Below are positions 24,841 to 31,155 of a stretch of DNA of 34,564 nucleotides, piece after piece. This DNA is from JAGLCY01 sp965369705. Lineage in GTDB: Bacteria > Krumholzibacteriota > Krumholzibacteriia > LZORAL124-64-63. The notes beneath the pieces were generated by a model that had not been told where the DNA came from, did not search any database, and saw only the letters and a program-made list of their open reading frames with translations. The stretch covers positions 1 through 34,564 of the forward strand of contig CBDURF010000010.1 in the NCBI GenBank assembly GCA_965369705.1, given 5' to 3'. A program made the position numbers and the translations under genes. The first letter of the stretch is position 1. Each line of letters begins with the position of its first letter.

Positions 24841-24862
24841 TTCCGGTCCACCCGGACCGGAA
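24841..24862. repeat. 9-bp perfect inverted repeat in the cytochrome hybrid gene leader
   Basis: TTCCGGTCC (24841-24849) and GGACCGGAA (24854-24862) flank ACCC. It lies about 60 bp upstream of the minus-strand cytochrome start, with no T-run after it. An operator or a leader hairpin is more likely than a terminator. Confidence 0.55.
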
Positions 24863-24925
24863 ATGGGGTCTGGCCGTATGACGAAAAAAACACAGGATAA
24901 TCTCATCGCATTTCCGGTTCCAATG

Positions 24926-24997
24926 TTAATGAACGGTAGGAATTTTTCCAAAGATTAATGTCCTTCAAATCCTTCAAATTAATGAACTTAATTCCTA
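24926..24997. repeat. Paired repeat boxes in the divergent region
   Basis: TTAATGAAC occurs at 24926-24934 and 24979-24987, 53 bp apart (about five helical turns). Two bases after each copy stand TAGGAATT (24937-24944) and its reverse complement AATTCCTA (24990-24997; start offset by one base).  Tandem CCTTCAAAT copies lie between. The layout fits a regulator that binds two sites and loops the DNA. Confidence 0.45.
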
Positions 24998-25342
24998 TCA
25001 TTTTTATGGGAGTTTTTGATGTTCCTCCTTTTCGGGGAGGTATGACCAGTCTTGAGCACGGCAACCCGCTCCGTGACAATTGAATGACATCCAGTGATGT
25101 AATTTATTTAAACTTCATGAATTGCCTAATCAGGATATCTATTAACTTCTTTAAATCTTTGATCTTAACAAATTCTGCTTGGACAGGTTGGTCCATCTCG
25201 GTCAACTTTCCCCTGCCACCGTCAACCGGTCAATTGATTAACGTTTTCAACCCGGTTTGACTCCATTACCACCCGGCCCAATCGGTGGAGGTGACCGACC
25301 GCAATCTCAATGGCCCTGACGGGGCCCCTTGTTCGACCGGGG

Positions 25343-25356
25343 CGAATGAACATTCG
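25343..25356. promoter_or_regulatory. 14-bp palindrome upstream of the decahaem cytochrome gene
   Basis: CGAATG-AA-CATTCG is a perfect palindrome. It is flanked by CCGG on both sides and centred about 50 bp before the start codon. It is a possible operator for the cytochrome/barrel operon. Confidence 0.4.
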
Positions 25357-25399
25357 TCCGGACCAGAAACAATCACCCAAAAACGGTGAGGTCCGATTC

Positions 25400-26392
25400 A
25401 TGGATCGTAAAATTTTCAGCCAGACTGCACCGGGCAACCGGCTCCTCCTGTGGGGGTTGGCCCTTTGCCTGGTTCTGTCGACCGGCGCGAATGCCCAGCC
25501 TTCCGCTGACTACGTGGGCACCGAGTCGTGCCTCGATTGTCACGACGACATGTCTGCCGACTTTTCGCGCACTGTTCACGGACAGCTGGGAGACTACCAG
25601 TATCCCGGCCTGGCCACGGGTTGCGAGGCCTGTCACGGGCCCGGAGCCAAACACGTGGAATCCGAGGACCCGTCGGACATTCTCAATCCCACCGCGGAAA
25701 TGGGAAACGACGGCGCCGACCTGTGCCTGGACTGCCACAAGACCGGTCACACCCTCAACTGGGAAATGAGCATCCACGCCGAATCCGACGTGTCTTGTCT
25801 TTCCTGCCACAAGCTTCACGACAATTCCACCAGCCGGGCCCTACTGAACGGCACGGAGGAGGATGTCTGCTTCACCTGCCACATGGATACTAAGAGCAAG
25901 TTCCAGCTGCCGAGTCACCACCCGGTGCGCGAGGGCTTCATGACCTGCTCAAGCTGCCATGACACCCACGGCAACCAGTTCCAGGAGATCGCAGACGGCG
26001 AAACCTCCCGGGACGCCTGCCTGGTGTGCCATCAGCAGCATGCCGGCCCCTTCGTGTTCGAACATTCGCCCGTCATGGAAGATTGCATGATCTGCCATGA
26101 CGTGCACGGCACCGTGGCCAACAACCTGCTCAGGCAGAACGAACCGTTCATCTGCCTGCAGTGCCACCAGCCGCACTTCCACAGCATCCTGACCGGGGCT
26201 GACGGGGATTACAGCACTCCCCCCGGGGTCATTGCCGCGGATCCGAATTACGACGGCCTTTCGGGCACGTCGCATCACGACAGCATGAAACGCGTGATGC
26301 TGACCAAGTGCACCCAGTGCCACCAGTCCATTCACGGATCCGATCTGCCTTCCCAGTCCATCACCGGACAGGGTCGGGCGCTCAACCGGTAA
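25400..26392 (+). CDS. DmsE/MtrA-like periplasmic decahaem c-type cytochrome
   Basis: This 330-residue protein has a signal peptide (hydrophobic 15-28, cleavage after ANA at residue 32). Exactly ten CXXCH motifs begin at residues 44, 75, 109, 133, 157, 183, 207, 229, 252 and 304. Length and haem count match the DmsE/MtrA family, whose members form a rod of haems inserted into an outer-membrane barrel and carry electrons across the outer membrane. The ATG at 25400 is preceded by GGTGAGG and directly precedes the signal peptide; the longer upstream frame is not supported. The outer-membrane barrel gene follows 56 nt later, giving an MtrAB-like pair. No surface MtrC/OmcA-like cytochrome is present in the window. 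Confidence 0.92.
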   Translation: MDRKIFSQTAPGNRLLLWGLALCLVLSTGANAQPSADYVGTESCLDCHDDMSADFSRTVHGQLGDYQYPGLATGCEACHGPGAKHVESEDPSDILNPTAEMGNDGADLCLDCHKTGHTLNWEMSIHAESDVSCLSCHKLHDNSTSRALLNGTEEDVCFTCHMDTKSKFQLPSHHPVREGFMTCSSCHDTHGNQFQEIADGETSRDACLVCHQQHAGPFVFEHSPVMEDCMICHDVHGTVANNLLRQNEPFICLQCHQPHFHSILTGADGDYSTPPGVIAADPNYDGLSGTSHHDSMKRVMLTKCTQCHQSIHGSDLPSQSITGQGRALNR

Positions 26393-26448
26393 CCGTCATG
26401 GCGGGCCGGTCAGTGGGCCGGTCGTCGAACCATACAGACGAGGTGACT

Positions 26449-28671
26449 ATGAGAACGCGAAACCTGCTCATGTGCTCGGCGGTCCTGTTGATGTGCTGGA
26501 CCGCCATCGGCCTCGCCGATGAAGAGGGTGCATTCGTGGAGGGTACCGCTTCGGTCGGCGCTCATTACAGCGATTTCACCGACAACCCCGCGCGGGTCGG
26601 CGAATATGTGAATCTGAACGCCACCAGGGACCTCCAGGCCGACATGTACCTGGACATCTTCGGAGGAACGGAAAACACGCTCTACAACATCAATCTGGAT
26701 TATCGCGACATCGCGACCAAGAAATTCGAATTCGGGGTGGACACGAAGAGCTTCCTGGCGGCCGACTTCCGCTACGGTTCCTTCGTCCACAACCTGGATC
26801 ACGACAACATGCAGAACCTGCAGGGCAAGGCCGGCGGGAAACAGGTATACAACACCGACAACGACCCCATGGGCCGTTACTTCATGGAATACGAACAGTT
26901 CCATGGGGACATCAAGGTGGATATGCCGTTTTTGACCGGCGGCCAGGTCACGCTGGGCATGTCCGACCAGCGCAGGTCGGGCTACAAACAGGCCATGACC
27001 ATCGACCACTGCGCCTTCTGCCACGTGGAAAGCAACGCCCAGCGCGTCGATCAGCAGACCCGGATCTGGAAGGCCGACGTCAAGGGCTCGGTGGGCCCGG
27101 TTTCGTTGAACTACGATTTCGCCAAGACCGATTTCGTGGACCGGGCGAACACGCAGGAGCATCACTGGAAGAGCGCCAGGCACCCGGTCAGCGGAAATCC
27201 CATGGACTTCCCCACGCGGCAGCAGTTCTCCGACGTGACGCTCCCCTACGCGCGCACCGCGGACAACGACAAGATCAGCCACAACGCGGGGATCAAGGCC
27301 GATCTCCGGAGTGCGGGCACCCTGAAGGGTTCCTACACCTACACCAACCGCAGGAACTACAACACCGGGATCGAGAGCAACTTCAACGCCGGAGCGCTGG
27401 GTTACGCGGTCAAGCTGAGCCCCAAGATGCGCTTGACCGGAAAGTTCCTGGCCTACGAGACCAAGGTCGATGACGCCTTCATCGATCTCAACAACTTCCG
27501 GGCCGGGGATCCCGTTGCCGGGAACCTGAACTTCGACTGGAACCGGATCTCGTCGGCCAACCGCAAGGTCTACCAGGGCGATCTGAACCTGGGTTGGAAG
27601 GTGGGCAAGGGCAAGCACCTGAAGGTGAACTGGCGTTACCAGATCATCGACCGGCCGGCCATGGCCCAGAGCCAGACCACTTATCTCTTCGACGAAAACA
27701 ACCCCGGCGCCCGGGAAGAGGTGACCTCGGCCGCCTTCGAGAACAAGACCACGGTCAACCGGATCAAGCTGCGCTTCGATTCACGCCTGGGTCTGAAGGG
27801 CAACTACAACCTGACCTACACCTTCACGGATGTGGACATGCCGTTCATGAACCCCACGGCCATGTGCGAAGAAAGCCTGCAGGGAACCGACAGCGCCCAC
27901 GGGCCGGACGGCCGCATGTATTATTTCCAGCGCCTGCGCTTCGGCAACGGCACCAACCAGGCCACCCAGGCCCACAAGGTGACCGGCCGGGGATCCTACC
28001 AGATCTCGCCGCGCACTTCGGTCAACGCGTTCGTGACCTGGGCCCAGGACAAGAACAACGAGATGAACATCTACGAGTACAACCGGGACCTGCTGACCCC
28101 CGGTCTGAACCTGTGGACCGCCCCGTCGGACAATCTCCTGTTCACCCTTGGTTGGACCTACAACAAGGTCACATCGAATGCGAACATGTGCGTTCCGATA
28201 TTCGATGGCTGAGCGGGCCACGTTGAAGGCTCCGGTTCGGAGCTTGAACATTTTGATTCGACCCGCTCCCAGTCCGACTACACCTCCGAAAGCAACGTGT
28301 TCTTCCTGAACGCAAACCTGACCGCCACGGAAAAGTGGAGCTTCTTCCTGGAAGGCGTCTACTCCCTTTCGACGGGTAGTTTCAGTTCCTTCACGGGGTT
28401 GACGCCCGTGGGCATCGATCCCAACTTCCCGATCAGTCCCGACAACCCCGCAAGCACCGCCGACTATGACTTCTCGTCGATCAACGAATACAGTGATCTC
28501 GACTACAGTCAGCTCGAGGGTACTTTGGGTGTGAATTACAAGCTGGACAAGCGAGCCACGGTGTACGGTTCGGTCAACCTGATGGACCTTCAGGACGACC
28601 AGATCTACGTCTACGGCGACATGACCGGCATGCTCGTGACCTACGCGGCGGGGATGACGGTCGGTTTCTGA
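26449..28671 (+). CDS. GSU2204-type outer-membrane beta-barrel CXXCH selenoprotein (in-frame TGA = selenocysteine 588)
   Basis: The ATG at 26449 has a GAGGTG ribosome-binding site. A signal peptide ends near residue 23 (IGLADEEG). The frame is open to TGA at 28210-28212 and continues in the same frame to the stop at 28669-28671, for 740 residues in all. Both sides are barrel-like, with alternating aromatic strands and a terminal YAAGMTVGF, the usual phenylalanine end of outer-membrane barrels. The TGA lies in MCVPIFDG-U-AGHVEG (C581, U588). One haem-type CXXCH motif (CAFCH, C188-H192) is present. Other mature cysteines are only C191 and C473. I recall this as the GSU2204 family, which NCBI describes as CXXCH-containing (seleno)proteins. 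It is related in role to MtrB/PioB porins that hold a decahaem cytochrome, and the decahaem gene is directly upstream. A hairpin follows the TGA. Confidence 0.87.
28210..28249 (+). promoter_or_regulatory. Predicted bacterial SECIS element of the outer-membrane selenoprotein gene
   Basis: After TGA (28210-28212), GCTCC (28229-28233) pairs with GGAGC (28239-28243) around loop GGTTC (28234-28238). The stem extends by G-U and A-U, then after a small internal loop by GTT (28222-28224) with AAC (28247-28249). The loop starts 22 nt after the TGA, the same distance as in the SelW-like gene. Confidence 0.75.
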
Positions 28672-28712
28672 CAACGACCCGAAATCCATTCTTTCCGCGT
28701 AAGGGAACGCCG

Positions 28713-28752
28713 GAGGGGGGCCCCATGGCCCCCCTCTTCATTATTTCTATTT
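28713..28752 (+). terminator. Terminator after the cytochrome/barrel operon
   Basis: A perfect 10-bp stem, GAGGGGGGCC (28713-28722) with GGCCCCCCTC (28727-28736), has a 4-nt loop. A T-rich stretch (TTCATTATTTCTATTT) follows on the plus strand. No T-run follows it on the minus strand, but the stem might also slow transcription from pstB. Confidence 0.85.
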
Positions 28753-28763
28753 GCAGCCGCCCC

Positions 28764-29615
28764 TCAGCCGAACCGGCCGGTGATGTAATCCTCGGTCTCC
28801 TTCAGGATCGGGTTGGTGAACAGCCTGGCGGTCGGCCCGTATTCCACGACCTGTCCCAGATACATGAACGCCGTGAAATCGCTGACCCGACTGGCCTGCT
28901 GCATATTGTGGGTGACCATCAGCACGGTGTAGTCCCCGCGCAGGCGAAGGATCAGTTCCTCCACCCGGGAGGTGGCGATGGGATCGAGGGCGCTGCAGGG
29001 TTCGTCCATCAGCAGGACCTCCGGCTCCGCGGCGATGGCGCGGGCGATGCAAAGGCGCTGCTGCTGTCCCCCGGACATGCTGAGCGCGCTTTCATTCAGG
29101 CGGTCCTTGACCTCCTCCCACAGGGCCGCGCCCTTGAGGGATTTTTCACAGACCTCGTCCAGCACGGCCCGGTTGCGTTCTCCGTTGATCTTCAGGGCGT
29201 AGACAACGTTTTCCCGGATACTCATGGGGAAGGGATTCGACTTCTGGAACACCATGCCCATGCGGCGCCGCAGTTCGATCACGTCGATACTCTTCCCGTA
29301 GATCCTGTCCTCCCCCAGCTTCATGTCACCGCTGATCGAAACCGTTTCGATGAGATCGTTCATCCTGTTCACCGACCGCAGCAAGGTGCTTTTGCCACAG
29401 CCCGAAGGTCCTATCAACGCGGTGACCTTGCCCCGCGGAATGGACATCGTGACATCGAAAAGCGCCTGCGTGTCGCCGTACCACAGATTGAATTCCAGCA
29501 CGTCGAGCACCGACTCTTCCTGGGCGAGCTCGGGATGGATGGTGGTGGGAACGACCGCCCCGCCGGCGATTCGGGTCAGGCGATCTGAGATGACCTGGGT
29601 CTCGGCCTGTGACAT
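28764..29615 (-). CDS. pstB: Phosphate ABC transporter ATP-binding protein PstB
   Basis: This 283-residue ATPase has Walker A GPSGCGKST (69-77, K75), the PstB-typical LRSVNRMNDL, Q-loop MVFQKSNPFPMS, signature SMSGGQQQRL, Walker B VLLMDEPCSALDP and the switch histidine in MVTHNMQQ. It energises phosphate import through PstC and PstA in the inner membrane. About 36 extra residues precede the ABC domain compared with E. coli PstB. The ATG has an AAAGGGTG ribosome-binding site and lies 10 nt after the pstA stop. It is the last gene of the pst run. No phoU follows, because the next gene is convergent. Confidence 0.97.
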   Translation of the reverse strand: MSQAETQVISDRLTRIAGGAVVPTTIHPELAQEESVLDVLEFNLWYGDTQALFDVTMSIPRGKVTALIGPSGCGKSTLLRSVNRMNDLIETVSISGDMKLGEDRIYGKSIDVIELRRRMGMVFQKSNPFPMSIRENVVYALKINGERNRAVLDEVCEKSLKGAALWEEVKDRLNESALSMSGGQQQRLCIARAIAAEPEVLLMDEPCSALDPIATSRVEELILRLRGDYTVLMVTHNMQQASRVSDFTAFMYLGQVVEYGPTARLFTNPILKETEDYITGRFG

Positions 29616-29625
29616 GGCACCCTTT

Positions 29626-31155
29626 CTAGAACTTGGACCCGCTGAATCTGCGCGCCAATCGTGAACGCAACCAGATGGCTGCGGAGTTCAGGAACAAAAC
29701 GATGCCCATCAGGACCATCGTGGTGGTAAAGACCATGGGTTTGGCCGCCTCGGAATTCTGGCTCTGGAAACCCAGGTCGTAGATGTGGAAGCCCAGATGC
29801 ATGAAGCTGCGTTCGGGATGGAAAAACGGGAAATGCTGGTCGAGGGGCAGGTCCGGAGCCAGCTTCACGGCGCCCACCAGCATCAACGGGGCGACCTCGC
29901 CCGCGCCCCTGGCCATGGCCAGGATGGCGCCGGTCATCACTCCGGGCAGGGCGCGGGGCAGCACGACCCGGTGAATGGTCTGCCATTTGGTGGCGCCGCA
30001 GGCGAACGATCCCTCGCGCATGGTGGTGGGTACGGCGGCCAGGGCCTCCTCGGTCGCGACGATCACCACCGGCAGGGTCAGCAGAGCCAGGGTCAGCGAG
30101 GCCCACATGATGCCCCCGGTGCCGAAGGTCGGATTCGGAAGCTTGTCCGCGAAGAAGACGGCATCAATGCTCCCGCCGACGATGTAGCTGAAAAACCCGA
30201 GCCCGAACACCCCGAAGACGATGCTGGGCACTCCCGCCAGATTGTTGATGGAAATCCTGACCGTGCTGGTCAGCCACCCCTGACCCGCGTACTCCCGCAA
30301 ATAAAGAGCGGACATCACGCCGAAGGGCACCACCAGCAGCGTCATGACCAGGGTCATGACCACGGTCCCGAAGATCGCGGGAAAGACCCCGCCCTCGCTG
30401 TTGGCCTCGCGGGGTTCGGCGGTCAGGAATTCCCGCCACCGGCTCAGATAGATCCCGATCTTTCCCCCCAGCCCCAGCTGGTTGGCGGGGTAGGCGCGCA
30501 CGATTTCAGCCAGGTCCAGATCCTTGGTTTCGCCCGAAGCCGTCTGCAACCTGATGGCGTATCGGGAAGGTGGCTTGTCCTCACCTGAATGCTCTTTGAA
30601 CAGTTGCCAGCTCTCTTCGGGCTCGGTGGTCTGGATTTCCTCATCGATCAGGAAACCCACCGGAACGCCGTAGAAACGGCCCCAGGCCGTACGTTCAAAT
30701 ATCAGGGCCCACTTCGGTTTCCGAACCCCTTGGCCGTCGAACCGGAAATCCTCCACCCATCGGAAATGCTCCCCCGTGAGCTCGAAATTTCCAGTGCGGA
30801 CAAGGCGCCGGTGCAGCTTTCCTTCCCTGCGGGACAATTCCGCTTGGGCGGCGGATAATTCTTCATCACCGAGGGCAGCCACCGCCTCGGGCAACGGCTC
30901 GAAGTCCTCGGACCGCGTGACCTCCCCCATAACGACAGACCCATCGAGAGTGACGATTTGGATCACTGCGGAAGGCCAGAAGGTGGTGCTGCCCTGGTAG
31001 AACAGGAAGCCGACCAGCGCGATCACCATCAACAACCCCACCACCAGACCGAAACCCGTCAGCCAGACCAGCGGTTCACCGCGAGAAAGCAGTGAGGCGG
31101 CCTGAGGCGAGCCACCCCCGGTCAGCTGTTCGCAATTTTCCCTGGCAACCGTCAC
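29626..31155 (-). CDS. pstA: Phosphate ABC transporter permease PstA, long form with inserted domain
   Basis: This is a 509-residue protein starting with GTG at 31155, which overlaps the pstC stop by 4 nt (GTGA). A first span at about 31-53 (WLTGFGLVVGLLMVIALVGFLFY) is followed by a hydrophilic, probably periplasmic insertion of roughly 200 residues. The permease core then starts near FGTVVMTLVMTLLVVPFGVMSALYL. The coupling loop toward PstB reads EALAAVPTTMREGSFACGATKWQT. E. coli PstA is about 300 residues; long forms with such an insertion are known from other bacteria. The upstream frame to 31479 overlaps pstC in another frame and is rejected. With PstC it forms the phosphate channel. Confidence 0.93.
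   Translation of the reverse strand: MTVARENCEQLTGGGSPQAASLLSRGEPLVWLTGFGLVVGLLMVIALVGFLFYQGSTTFWPSAVIQIVTLDGSVVMGEVTRSEDFEPLPEAVAALGDEELSAAQAELSRREGKLHRRLVRTGNFELTGEHFRWVEDFRFDGQGVRKPKWALIFERTAWGRFYGVPVGFLIDEEIQTTEPEESWQLFKEHSGEDKPPSRYAIRLQTASGETKDLDLAEIVRAYPANQLGLGGKIGIYLSRWREFLTAEPREANSEGGVFPAIFGTVVMTLVMTLLVVPFGVMSALYLREYAGQGWLTSTVRISINNLAGVPSIVFGVFGLGFFSYIVGGSIDAVFFADKLPNPTFGTGGIMWASLTLALLTLPVVIVATEEALAAVPTTMREGSFACGATKWQTIHRVVLPRALPGVMTGAILAMARGAGEVAPLMLVGAVKLAPDLPLDQHFPFFHPERSFMHLGFHIYDLGFQSQNSEAAKPMVFTTTMVLMGIVLFLNSAAIWLRSRLARRFSGSKF

Larger units (their letters stand above)
24784..25399. promoter_or_regulatory. AT-rich divergent control region between the two cytochrome genes
   Basis: These 616 bp hold no credible gene and are clearly more AT-rich than the rest of the window. 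Elements seen: a 9-bp perfect hairpin at 24841-24862; a weak minus-strand promoter candidate (TTGGAA 24923-24918, 17 nt, TTATCC 24900-24895); two TTAATGAAC boxes 53 bp apart (24926-24934 and 24979-24987); tandem CCTTCAAAT (24962-24979); CCTCC/GGAGG hairpin at 25024-25040; ACATC-CAGT-GATGT at 25087-25100; TGGAC/GTCCA at 25180-25195; GTCAA boxes at 25201, 25221 and 25229; and the CGAATG-AA-CATTCG palindrome at 25343-25356. A possible plus promoter is TTGAAT-17-TTTATT starting near 25080. No GEMM-type riboswitch core was found. Confidence 0.55.

Noticed and set aside
24784..25399. Cyclic-dinucleotide (GEMM) riboswitch before cytochrome genes, as in Geobacter
   Set aside because: I looked for the conserved core segments on both strands and did not find them. 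A covariance-model search would settle it.
24784..25399. Sigma54 promoter
   Set aside because: No GG-N10-GC pair with the proper -24/-12 surroundings was found. The nearest match, around 25300 on the minus strand, has the wrong spacing.
28210..28212. Nonsense mutation or sequencing error in the barrel gene
   Set aside because: The frame continues intact, a SECIS-like hairpin follows at the same distance as in the SelW-like gene, and the family is known to include selenoproteins. Reading without Sec remains the formal alternative.
28297..28671. Separate 124-residue gene after the barrel gene
   Set aside because: It is in the same frame as the upstream barrel gene, has no ribosome-binding site at its ATG, and is better explained as the C-terminal part after a selenocysteine TGA.
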